From the NCBI GenBank assembly GCA_040414485.1, contig JBEDUK010000056.1, forward strand, positions 12,327 to 76,326: a stretch of 64,000 nucleotides of DNA, given 5' to 3'. Every line of letters begins with the position of its first letter. Within the stretch, counting starts at the first letter, position 1. The notes under the pieces are model-generated. The model did no database searches. It was given only the letters and a program-made list of their open reading frames with translations, and was not told the origin of the DNA. The position numbers and the translations under genes are program-made. Shown here piece after piece: positions 25,544-33,890 of the stretch. Source of the stretch: JBEDUK01 sp040414485. GTDB lineage: Bacteria; Actinomycetota; UBA4738.

Positions 25544-26653
25544 TTACCGGGTTCCGGCGACGTGCTCGGGCCCGCGCGCCTCGCTCGTGGGCGGATCCGA
25601 CCACTCCGGCTTCGTCAGCACGTAACCGTGCGTGCGAACGATGTCCGCGGATTCCTCGAGCAGCTTCATCCACTCGATGTTGTAGTACCTCGGGTTCGAG
25701 AAGTCGGTAAATCCGTGATGCCGGATCTCCTGGACCATGTGCCGGATGGATTCCTCGACCGTGAGCCGCGGCTGGAACCCAAGCGTATGCAGGATCTTCT
25801 CGCCGGACACCCGGTACGATCGCACCAGTCGGTAGGAGTAGTCGACGTCCAGTTCGCAGGGCACGCCGATCCCGTTCAGCGCGTGCTTGGCGCGCATGGC
25901 CAACTCGGAGATGCGGAAGTTCCCGGCCGTGAGATTGAACACCTGGCCGCGGATCAGCTCCTTGTCCGACTCGAGCGCCAGGACATACGCGCGGCACACG
26001 TCCTGGACGTCGATGAGGGGCCGCCACATCGCGCCGCCGTAGTGGACCGACAGGGTGCCCTTCGACATCGCGTCCTTGACGAAAGCGTTCACGACCAGGT
26101 CGTAGCGCATCCTCGGGGAGAAGCCGAAGACCGTCCCCTTCCGAAACGCGACCGGCGCGAAGGAGTCGTCGGCCAGCGCGAGGATCTCGCGCTCGGCAGC
26201 GAGCTTCGAGGTAGCGTAGGCGGCGCGGGGCTCGACCTCAGAGGTCTCGTCCAGAAGGACATCCCGAGCCTCCTCCCCAACCCCACGGTCGTAGATCGAG
26301 CACGTGGAGGCGAAGATCAGCCGCGGAACGCCCGCCTCCTTCGCCACCTGCGCCACCCGGATGGAGGCGTGCGTGTTCAGCTCCTCGTTCGCCTTCGGGT
26401 TGAACTCCGCCGTGGGATCGTTCGACAAGCCGCCGATGTTGATGACCGCGCCGCAGTCGGCGAGATGCCGCGGCTCCAGTTCACGCATGTCCTCGACCAG
26501 CAGTTCGATGCGGTCCCGGAAGGACTCGACCGGCGCGCGGCCGAAGAACATCCGGTCGAAGACCTTGACGGAGTAACCCTTCGCAAGCAGTTCGTCGGCC
26601 AGGACGCAGCCGACGTAGCCGGCCCCGCCGATGACCATCACCTTGTCATTCAT
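25544..26653 (-). CDS. NAD-dependent sugar epimerase/dehydratase
   Basis: Extended SDR: MVIGGAGYVGCVLADELL binds NAD, FASTCSIYD and YATSKLAAE give the Ser and YxxxK catalytic residues. It most resembles nucleotide-sugar 4-epimerases or dehydratases; the distinctive INIGGLSNDPTAEFNP is common in uncharacterised sugar epimerases. 369 residues from ATG 26653 with GGGGGAG just upstream. It sits between the RmlC- and RmlD-like genes, so it probably acts on the same dTDP-sugar, perhaps as the 4,6-dehydratase or an alternative branch. The substrate cannot be read from the sequence. Confidence 0.8.
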   Translation of the reverse strand: MNDKVMVIGGAGYVGCVLADELLAKGYSVKVFDRMFFGRAPVESFRDRIELLVEDMRELEPRHLADCGAVINIGGLSNDPTAEFNPKANEELNTHASIRVAQVAKEAGVPRLIFASTCSIYDRGVGEEARDVLLDETSEVEPRAAYATSKLAAEREILALADDSFAPVAFRKGTVFGFSPRMRYDLVVNAFVKDAMSKGTLSVHYGGAMWRPLIDVQDVCRAYVLALESDKELIRGQVFNLTAGNFRISELAMRAKHALNGIGVPCELDVDYSYRLVRSYRVSGEKILHTLGFQPRLTVEESIRHMVQEIRHHGFTDFSNPRYYNIEWMKLLEESADIVRTHGYVLTKPEWSDPPTSEARGPEHVAGTR

Positions 26654-26788
26654 CAACTCCCCCTCGTGTGGCTCCTCCGCCTGGTTCTCAGGCGTCAGAG
26701 CTCCGCGCAAGCCTACGGACCGCCGAGCCGGCGCGCAACGATCCGAGCTGCTTCATGGGGATGGCGCGCCGCCCGACTCCTCCAGCGC

Positions 26789-27331
26789 TCAGTGGCTGTA
26801 GGCCGGCGGAGCCTCGAGTACCTCCGCCAGGCTCGGATTGTTCTTGTCCCGATCCGAGAGGATCGGATCGGTCGCGCTCCAGTCGAACCCGAGACTCGGA
26901 TCGTTCCATGCGACTCCGAATTCATCGGATCCGGTGTAGTAGTTGTCGACCATGTAGTGGAGCATCACATCGCGCTCGGCGTAGAAGCCGTGTGCGACGC
27001 CGGAAGGGACGTACAAGCCTTTGAGTCCCTCATCAGTGTCGATTCGAAGCCCCAGGCCAACTCCCTCGGTCGGTGAGCCAGAGCGCAGGTCGTGCAGCCC
27101 GACGACGGCCGAGCCGGTGTAGAAGTTCCACCAGTCCGCCTGCTGACGGTGGAAGTGCAGGCCCCTCAAGACGGTCGCCTTCGAGATCGAGATGTTGCCC
27201 TGAACCATCTCGCGCCCGTTGGGAATCCAGGATCGACGGTAGTCCTCGGTGAACGATCCGCGGAGGTCCGCATGCGACGTCAGCGGATACAGCAGCACAC
27301 CCTCGATTCCGACGTCGAGGCTTTCGGGCAT
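26789..27331 (-). CDS. dTDP-4-dehydrorhamnose 3,5-epimerase-like protein
   Basis: RmlC-type cupin. VLRGLHFHRQ carries the catalytic His region, VPSGVAHGFYAE and VDNYYTGSDEFGVAWNDPSLG are family hallmarks. RmlC epimerises the 4-keto-6-deoxyglucose nucleotide at C3 and C5, or only at C3 in variants. The exact class cannot be fixed by eye. Start at 27331 with a near-perfect AAGGAGG; 180 residues. It is the second gene of a five-gene minus-strand run (sugar transferase, this, epimerase, RmlD-like, glycosyltransferase). Confidence 0.85.
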   Translation of the reverse strand: MPESLDVGIEGVLLYPLTSHADLRGSFTEDYRRSWIPNGREMVQGNISISKATVLRGLHFHRQQADWWNFYTGSAVVGLHDLRSGSPTEGVGLGLRIDTDEGLKGLYVPSGVAHGFYAERDVMLHYMVDNYYTGSDEFGVAWNDPSLGFDWSATDPILSDRDKNNPSLAEVLEAPPAYSH

Positions 27332-27448
27332 GGGATCCTCCTTCGTGCTCGTCCTGATGGCTTCTGGCCTGGCCTTTCGGCCGGGCACCGGCTGCGGGCG
27401 CGCAACATAGCAGGTGGGTGCAACCGGACCGTGCGATGCTCGCGGCGC

Positions 27449-28930
27449 TTAGAACGCGCCCTTGCCGAGCAAGACCGACGGGACCGTCTTCGCCAGGATG
27501 AACAGGTCGTACAGGATCGACCAGTTCTCGATATAGAACAGGTCGAGCCGGACATAGTCGTCGAAGCCGAGCTCGCTGCGCCCGCGAACCTGCCAGAGGC
27601 CGGTGATGCCGGGCGGCACCTCCAGCCGATCGTGGTGCCAGTCCTCGTAGTTCTCTACCTCGATCGGAAGCGCTGGCCGTGGACCTACGAGGCTCATCTC
27701 TCCCCTGATGACGTTCAGGAGCTGCGGCAGCTCGTCCAAGCTGAACCTTCGTAGCCACCGGCCGAACCGCGTCACGCGTGGGTCCACACGCATCTTGAAC
27801 AGCGGACCGTCGGCTTCGTTGTGGTCCAGCAGCTGGGCGAGCATGGCGTCGGCACCGTCGACCATCGTGCGGAACTTGAACATCGTGAATCGGTGGCCGT
27901 TGTGACCCACTCGCAGCTGCCTGTACAGGATCGGCCCCCGGGAAGTGGCCTTGACGACGACAGCCAGCGTGAGCCAGATTGGGCTTCCGAGGACCAGCAC
28001 AAGGCCCGAACCGACAAGATCGAAGACCCGTTTGGCGATCGCTTGCGGACCTGAGAGTCGCACCGGCTTCAGGGAGAGCGCCAGCAACTCGCCGACCGGC
28101 TGCACGGACAGCCGCGATGACAGGATCTCGGTCAGGTTCGCCGAGATTCTCACCTCAACGTTCTGGCGTCGGAGCTGCTTCGCCACGCGTTTCATCAACT
28201 CGATGCCGACGGCCGAAGACGCCACGAAGACGCACTCGGCGTCGTGGGTCTCGATCAGGTACGAGAGCTCATCGATCGAACCGAGGACGGGAACCTTGGC
28301 GAGCGGCGGCGCCCAGACCCCCTCGGTTTCCACCAACCCGATCGGGCGGAACCCGAACGAGCGATTCTGCAGCACGTCGGCCAGCTTGACGGCCTCGTCG
28401 TTGGCGCCCACCACCAGCGTACGGAACAGCAGGTCGCCACGGGCGCGGAGGCGCCATCGGTAGCGATGCCAGAGCTTCCGGCTGATCATCAGGATTGCGA
28501 GCGCCACGACCCACGTCAGGGCCAGCCACAGATCCGATGGTCCCCCGGGGCGGTTCGATGACATGAACACCAGGACGAAGCCCAGCGCGAGGGCGGTCAC
28601 GGTCGCCTCGAGCAGACGGCGGAACTCTTCGGCCGGGGACAGCCGAGAGATCGAGTAGAGCTGGAACGCTGCGAGCAGCGCTACCCAAGCGACCGGCGCG
28701 AAGATCAAGACAGCCACGAACCTCCGGCCGACCGGGTCGAACCCATGCTGCATGAACCTCGTCAGGATGATCGCTGCATCCACCGAGAGGGCGTCCGTCA
28801 GGACGGTCCATCTGGCGAGCCTCCGGTAGTGGCACGCGGTGTTCTCCTCTGGTCTGGCGTCGGTATCCCGCTCTGGTCTGGCGTCGGTATCCCGCTCGCT
28901 CGCTACGGCGAGCTCATGGTCCTTCAGCAT
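27449..28930 (-). CDS. Exopolysaccharide polyprenyl glycosylphosphotransferase
   Basis: Membrane enzyme of the WbaP/WcaJ/CpsE type that moves a sugar-1-phosphate to undecaprenyl phosphate, the first step of repeat-unit synthesis. Four hydrophobic segments lie in the first third, then a nucleotide-binding-like domain (TLVVGANDEAVKLADVL), then the C-terminal transferase with KRVFDLVGSGLVLVLGSPIW, MFKFRTMV, FSLDELPQLLNVI, GEMSLVGPRPALP and GLWQVRGRS. Start set at ATG 28930 with GGAGGGGAG upstream; 493 residues, normal. The N-terminal cytoplasmic part contains a tandem 8-residue duplication. It heads the minus-strand sugar operon. Confidence 0.92.
   Translation of the reverse strand: MLKDHELAVASERDTDARPERDTDARPEENTACHYRRLARWTVLTDALSVDAAIILTRFMQHGFDPVGRRFVAVLIFAPVAWVALLAAFQLYSISRLSPAEEFRRLLEATVTALALGFVLVFMSSNRPGGPSDLWLALTWVVALAILMISRKLWHRYRWRLRARGDLLFRTLVVGANDEAVKLADVLQNRSFGFRPIGLVETEGVWAPPLAKVPVLGSIDELSYLIETHDAECVFVASSAVGIELMKRVAKQLRRQNVEVRISANLTEILSSRLSVQPVGELLALSLKPVRLSGPQAIAKRVFDLVGSGLVLVLGSPIWLTLAVVVKATSRGPILYRQLRVGHNGHRFTMFKFRTMVDGADAMLAQLLDHNEADGPLFKMRVDPRVTRFGRWLRRFSLDELPQLLNVIRGEMSLVGPRPALPIEVENYEDWHHDRLEVPPGITGLWQVRGRSELGFDDYVRLDLFYIENWSILYDLFILAKTVPSVLLGKGAF
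28849..28896 (-). repeat. Tandem 24-bp duplication in the sugar-transferase gene
   Basis: TCTGGTCTGGCGTCGGTATC plus CCGC occurs twice head to tail (28849-28872, 28873-28896) with no mismatch. In frame it duplicates an 8-residue stretch, ERDTDARP, in the cytoplasmic N-terminus. The perfect identity suggests a recent duplication. Confidence 0.9.
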
Positions 28931-29508
28931 GGTCAGCGATGCTCCCCTCCGTCGCGCCGATGCGAGCAGCACGAAGGATATGGGACGATTCGGTGCTATG
29001 TCGAGAACGTCGGCGGCAGCCGCATGAACGTCGTGGACCGGTTCGGTGTCGTGCTGGCGCGTTGGCCTGGGAAGACCGCGTGCCGCCGCTCCGCGCAGCC
29101 TCCCGCCGCCGAGATGATCTTCGCCGCTGGCTTCATCGCCGCCACCGGACTCCCGCTGGCTCCAACCCGGATGTAGGCGAACGGTGCGACCAGTCCGGCA
29201 CCAGCCCACCACGCACCCGACCCGGCTCGTTCCGCGTGTGGTGTCGCCGCGCCGCGCAGACTCCCGAAGCGGGCGGCCTTCGACATCGCCGGCTCGAGCC
29301 ATGCCGCCCTGTTCGAGCGGTCGCGCCATCTGATGCAGGTATCCGACACCCGCAGCGGGAGCCAGTTTCGGTGGAGCAGCTCCCGAAGGCCGACGGCCTT
29401 GGAGCACCGCTCTCGGCCGCGAGGTCGCAAGGACATCCATCACGGGGAACCGGGCCACCTCCCTCGGACCAGAGCGGCGCGCTCCGCGTGAATCGATCGG
29501 TAGAAGAG
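28931..29508. other. Divergent intergenic region between sugar transferase and GT4 genes
   Basis: 578 bases between two outward-facing genes. Frames stay open on both strands, as expected at this GC content, but show no recognisable protein. It must hold both promoters; I could not identify a convincing -10/-35 pair. Confidence 0.4.
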
Positions 29509-30666
29509 ATGAACGAACGAACGGGTGTGACGGCCACCGCTGAGTCGGCGCGGACCACACGGAGGCTACGCATCGGCGTCGAGGCGCACGTGGTCGGCCG
29601 CCGGCAGACCGGCAACGAACGCGTCGTGTCCAATCTCCTCCTGGCGCTTGAACGGGCCGGCAAGCATGACGTCGTGGCGTATTTCACCGACGGACCGACC
29701 GCTGAGACATGGCGACGCAAAGCACCGGGCATCGATGTTCGAGTGGTCAGACCAACCAATCCGTTGGCCCGGATCCCAATCTCGCTTCCGGTGCTCGCTC
29801 ATCGCGACCGTCTCGACGCGCTCATAAGCCATGTCAACGGGCCCCCCTTTGCACCCTGTCCGGTAGTGACGCTCATCCACGACGTCGCCTTCGCCCGGCA
29901 CCCCGAGTTCTTCTCCCGATTTCAGCGCGCGTATATGAACGTCACCGTGCGCGCAAGCATGCGGTGGGCGGACGCCGTGGTCGCTGTGTCGCAGTTCACC
30001 AAGGACGAGGCCGTCGCCCTCTTTCGCTTCCCAGCAGAACGCGTCACCGTGGCGCACAACGGCGTCGACGACGTGTTCGACAACCCATCCGAGGACCCCG
30101 TTGTCCCACCACCGTTCTTCCTCGCCGCCGGAAACCTGGAGCCTCGAAAGAACCTCGCCACCCTCGTAGGCGCCTACCGCCACCTGGTTGCCCGGCGGCC
30201 GGAGATTCCAGAACGCTTGGTCCTGGTCGGTCAGTTCAAGGACGCGGCGCCGCTCCTCGCTGCTTCCGCAGACCTCGTTCAAAGCGGCCGGCTCATTCTT
30301 CCCGGGTATGTATCGGACGAAGAATTGGCATCGCTCTGCCACGCCGCGACCGCATTTGCATACCCGTCCGTGTACGAAGGTTTTGGACTGCCGCCGCTCG
30401 AGGCCATGGCCGCTGGCGCTCCCACGTTGGTCGCGGATATCCCCGTGATGCGGGAAGTCGTCGGCGACAACGGAGTTCGCCTTCCCGCGAAGGACCCGAC
30501 GGCATGGCGCCGGGCAATGGAGCGCATCATCGACGACCCAGAGCACCGGCGCTCGCTGATCGACCGGGGCCGGCGGCACGCCGCCTCCTTCACGTGGGAT
30601 GCGCAGGCCACCGCGATCGCGCGAGTGATCGAAGGCATCACTGGGATGAGCCGGCGGGCGCGGTGA
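29509..30666 (+). CDS. Glycosyltransferase family 4 (GT-B fold)
   Basis: GT4 enzymes transfer a sugar from NDP- or GDP-sugar with retention. Visible marks are FFLAAGNLEPRKNLATLV, the donor-site region AYPSVYEGFGLPPLEAMAAG with the paired Glu residues, and RRHAASFTWDAQA at the end. 385 residues; no signal peptide. The start at ATG 29509 is chosen because the longer open frame upstream has no homology. It probably adds an early sugar of the repeat unit. Confidence 0.88.
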   Translation: MNERTGVTATAESARTTRRLRIGVEAHVVGRRQTGNERVVSNLLLALERAGKHDVVAYFTDGPTAETWRRKAPGIDVRVVRPTNPLARIPISLPVLAHRDRLDALISHVNGPPFAPCPVVTLIHDVAFARHPEFFSRFQRAYMNVTVRASMRWADAVVAVSQFTKDEAVALFRFPAERVTVAHNGVDDVFDNPSEDPVVPPPFFLAAGNLEPRKNLATLVGAYRHLVARRPEIPERLVLVGQFKDAAPLLAASADLVQSGRLILPGYVSDEELASLCHAATAFAYPSVYEGFGLPPLEAMAAGAPTLVADIPVMREVVGDNGVRLPAKDPTAWRRAMERIIDDPEHRRSLIDRGRRHAASFTWDAQATAIARVIEGITGMSRRAR

Positions 30667-31016
30667 CACACATTAGCGGCGCGCTCATTGACAACGGGTC
30701 GCACATTGATATGAATGCGCGCAGCGTGCCGATGCGAGATATTACCCCAATTAAGGGGACGAATGGTGCGTCTCATCGGGGACGCCTCATCAGAGCGACT
30801 CCTTCCCGCGCCGCCTCTCAAGCGTCTGCCCCCACGGCGCCGCTCCGCCTCACCCGGCGGGCACTGCGCGAAGCAACGACCAGGCTCACCATCGTGACGG
30901 ATTCTCAACAAGAGCCAAGCACCGCATCAGCGCGTTCAGGTAGTCTGAATTGAGTCATCGCTTGCCACGGCGACCGAATGACGCGAACGAACCCTCCTGA
31001 CCAGAATCGGAGCCTG
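30667..31016. other. Intergenic region between GT4 and GH5 genes
   Basis: 350 bases. It holds a perfect TTGACA (30688-30693) with TATGAA 16 bases later, and a CCCC-N6-GGGG inverted element at 30745-30758 in an AT-rich patch. An 80-codon open frame from ATG 30711 to 30953 has unremarkable composition and no recognised homology; I do not call it a gene. Confidence 0.4.
30688..30715 (+). promoter_or_regulatory. Candidate promoter upstream of the lipoprotein GH5 gene
   Basis: TTGACA at 30688-30693, 16-base spacer, TATGAA at 30710-30715. A transcript would start near 30722 and have a leader of about 295 bases to the GH5 gene, passing through the CCCC-N6-GGGG element. Confidence 0.35.
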
Positions 31017-32231
31017 ATGAAACTGCGCCGGATTATTGCGCTGGGAGCCGCGGCGGTAAGCGCACTCTTGATCGCGACCTCTTGTCACAACGCACCGAAC
31101 ATCATCGGGCCGAGGGCTGTACGCATCCATGGACCCATTCACACCGCCGGAGGCAGGATCATTGACTCCACCGGTCACGTGGTCCCATTCAATGGCGTCA
31201 ACGTCCGCAACTTCGTGTCCGACGTGGGAAGCACACGATGCGTACCCCCACGCCCGTCAGAGGTCGCCGCAAACTTGGCGGCGTGGGGCTTCAACTCCGT
31301 GCGCCTCCCGTTGGCGTGGTCGAACATCGAACCGCAGCCACCAGTGGTCCAGCCTGACGGCACCGTTGTGCACAGATGGAACGAGGCCTACCTGGCGAGC
31401 CTGGATGCCTTCATCAACGACGTCACTGGGCGCGGCCTTGCCGTGATTCTGGGCGGCATGCACTTCCGGTACAGCTTGGCTCCGAGGGGGGCGTGCCACG
31501 CAGCCTCGCAACCGTCCTGGGTGGATCCCGCCCCGAGCACGGATCCCACCGCCGCAGCGCAAGCGAGGTGCGACTTCCTCAAAGGGACAACGGTGACCGG
31601 CCCGGCGGGCAACACCTGGGACGGATTCACGGCCGTTTGGACGATGCTTGCCAAGCGTTACGCCTCCAACCCCCAGGTCGTTGCCATCGACATGGTGAAC
31701 GAACCCTTTCCCGCCAAGGTATGCCCACCCTCAGAGGAGCGGATCGGGGACCTCTATCAACAGATCGTCGCCGCGGTGAAGCAGGTCAACCCGTCGATGG
31801 CATTTGTCGCGGAGGACTCGCCGCCTCCGTTGGCTCTCGCGGGCACATTCGTTGTGAACCCGCCACTCCGACTGGACAATACGATCTATTCATATCACCT
31901 GTATCAACCCAACTGGCAGCCCAAGGGGGCTTCCGTCAACGCCGCATATTGGCAAAGAGCCAGAGTGTGGGGGGCACCGATGCTCGTCGGTGAGTTCAAC
32001 GCATTCGGATATGCCGCGCACACGGCCGGGTCCGACCCGAACTGGGCAAGCGACACGACGGCTGCGCTGTCCACCTGGCGACGCGAAGGAGTTAGCTGGA
32101 TCGTTTCCTCGTACGCTGGCGGCAACCGTATCGTGGACAAGGGCGGAGCGCCGCGCCCGGACCTGATCAGCACGTTTCAGCAAGGATTCGTCTCGTCAGG
32201 CACTCGCGCTGGTGCTCCAAGTTCGGGATGA
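31017..32231 (+). CDS. Glycoside hydrolase family 5-like lipoprotein
   Basis: A secreted TIM-barrel glycosidase. The N-terminus is a lipoprotein signal ending in a lipobox-like ATSC with Cys23, so the enzyme should be anchored on the outer face of the membrane. Then FNGVNVRNFVSD, the RLPLAWSNIEP strand, AIDMVNEPFP with the acid/base Glu, and PMLVGEFNAFG with the probable nucleophile Glu. 404 residues from ATG 31017 with GGAG upstream; an ATG at 30978 would spoil the signal peptide. Beside polymerase and glycosyltransferase genes it may trim or release the polysaccharide. Substrate unknown. Confidence 0.82.
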   Translation: MKLRRIIALGAAAVSALLIATSCHNAPNIIGPRAVRIHGPIHTAGGRIIDSTGHVVPFNGVNVRNFVSDVGSTRCVPPRPSEVAANLAAWGFNSVRLPLAWSNIEPQPPVVQPDGTVVHRWNEAYLASLDAFINDVTGRGLAVILGGMHFRYSLAPRGACHAASQPSWVDPAPSTDPTAAAQARCDFLKGTTVTGPAGNTWDGFTAVWTMLAKRYASNPQVVAIDMVNEPFPAKVCPPSEERIGDLYQQIVAAVKQVNPSMAFVAEDSPPPLALAGTFVVNPPLRLDNTIYSYHLYQPNWQPKGASVNAAYWQRARVWGAPMLVGEFNAFGYAAHTAGSDPNWASDTTAALSTWRREGVSWIVSSYAGGNRIVDKGGAPRPDLISTFQQGFVSSGTRAGAPSSG

Positions 32232-32336
32232 GGCGGCCAGCCGATCATCTACAAGCGCACGGCGCGACCAGCATTGTCGGGGCCAAACACGGCTGCGAAT
32301 TGGAGTGCCGCGGGGGGCCTCGAACGCATGAAGCGG

Positions 32337-33890
32337 CTAGGGCCCGCTTCGCAGCGTTCGGGGGGTCAGCCGCCGACCTCCATTGACCGCCTCAGGCGCT
32401 GCGCCGCCGTTCACGATCGGCCCGGTGGCTCCGACAAGCTCGGCTCGGTCGGATCTACTGAACCCCGCGACGTGGTGTTCGCGCGCCGCAAGCATCTTCG
32501 CTGCATGGACCAACCCCAGGAAGATCCACGGCCACATGTACAGGGTGTCGTCGGTCCCGGCGTACGCCACGATGAGCACGAAGAACCCGAACGTAAGCGC
32601 TCGCACAACCGGGCCGAGTGATCCCTGGGAAACCCGCACGGTGCGGTCCGGCCAGACGATCAGCAGAATCGCGCCACCGAACAGCAGCAGTCCGATGGTG
32701 CCTGACTCATAGAGCGCCCGCAGCCAGAGGTCACCGATGTAGTTGGACTTCACCTCCTGCGGGTGCCGCATTCCGTATGTGTTGGCACCCAGGCCGATCA
32801 GAGGCGAATCGGGGATATCGCCCATCGCCGTACGGAATTCGTGCGCCCGCGCGCGGCTCGTAGTCGAGCTGGTGTTCACCAGATCGCCGAGCTTGCCCTT
32901 GACCCCTCCGACCAATGAGGTGCCGTTCTGCACATCGCTTCCCGAGACCGAGCCTGCGAAGAGGTAACTCGCCGCAAGCAGCACGAGCACTCCGCCCAAG
33001 AGGATCCCCCCGGTTCTGCCGACTCGCGCCGGAGACCGGCTCCGTCGAGTCAACAACATCGCGGCGAAGATGCCGAGGACGAACCCAATCCACGCCGCGC
33101 GAGCGAGGCCCAGAAGCATCGCCACGGTACAAACCAGGAAACCAAACCCCGCGAGGCGCGAGCTCATCAACTGGTTCGGCTCGCGCCACAGAACGAAGAA
33201 GGCAACCGCTCCGGCGGCGGACGTCGAGGCGAAGATGTCGTGCTCGAAAGACACGCCGAACACTCCGGGTCCGAATGCGCTCTTCGTGCTGATGCCGATG
33301 TTGGTGTGGATCGCGAAATGCGCCGCAGCAGCCAACAGACCGAACAGGGCATTGGCGAGAACGACCATGAGGAAAACGAACGCCGCCTTCTTCAGCCGCG
33401 TGGCATCGGCCACCGACGCATAGACAGCGTAGTAGGCCACCAGCCCGAAGGCGATGAGGCCCAGCGTCGGCAGACTGTTGCTCAGATGTGGCGAGTACAG
33501 AAACGTGCTGGCGGTCAGAACCGCGAAGTAGCCGAGCAGCATGTACTCGGGCGATCGCCATCGGTTCCGGAGCAGAGGATTCGTCATCACGTAGCTGCGA
33601 AACACGAATGGCACCACGACCAGCATGGCCGGCCGAAGCGTGAGCGCGCCGACCTTGATCCCGTTCAGGGTCGCGCCACTGACCCCGATGTTGCCTGATT
33701 GGGCGATCGAGAGGCAGGACAGCAGCACGAAAAGGACGTCCCAGGACAACAGGAAAAGGAGGACGGTCATGGCGAGGCCGACAGCCAACAATGGTGAGAC
33801 ACCTGCGAGCAGGCCACCGGCGAGCCCGCCGGCGGCTCCGGGCAGATAGTAGGTGACGTCGCGTTGCCGGCGACTCGCCCGCGAACTCAC
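32337..33890 (-). CDS. O-antigen ligase/polymerase family membrane protein (Wzy/WaaL-like)
   Basis: A 517-residue protein with about a dozen hydrophobic segments and a larger hydrophilic loop in the second half (SGSDVQNGTSLVGGVKGK to LIGLGANTYGMRHPQEV), the layout of O-antigen polymerases and ligases. The loop of such proteins holds the catalytic Arg and His. It would polymerise lipid-linked repeat units outside the membrane. The GTG at 33890 overlaps the stop of the preceding sulfatase-like gene by four bases (GTGA), so the two are translationally coupled. It converges with the GH5 gene. Confidence 0.85.
   Translation of the reverse strand: MSSRASRRQRDVTYYLPGAAGGLAGGLLAGVSPLLAVGLAMTVLLFLLSWDVLFVLLSCLSIAQSGNIGVSGATLNGIKVGALTLRPAMLVVVPFVFRSYVMTNPLLRNRWRSPEYMLLGYFAVLTASTFLYSPHLSNSLPTLGLIAFGLVAYYAVYASVADATRLKKAAFVFLMVVLANALFGLLAAAAHFAIHTNIGISTKSAFGPGVFGVSFEHDIFASTSAAGAVAFFVLWREPNQLMSSRLAGFGFLVCTVAMLLGLARAAWIGFVLGIFAAMLLTRRSRSPARVGRTGGILLGGVLVLLAASYLFAGSVSGSDVQNGTSLVGGVKGKLGDLVNTSSTTSRARAHEFRTAMGDIPDSPLIGLGANTYGMRHPQEVKSNYIGDLWLRALYESGTIGLLLFGGAILLIVWPDRTVRVSQGSLGPVVRALTFGFFVLIVAYAGTDDTLYMWPWIFLGLVHAAKMLAAREHHVAGFSRSDRAELVGATGPIVNGGAAPEAVNGGRRLTPRTLRSGP

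Noticed and set aside
30711..30953. 80-codon open frame in the gap before the GH5 lipoprotein gene
   Set aside because: No ribosome-binding site, it overlaps the candidate promoter, and its composition is like that of random GC-rich frames.
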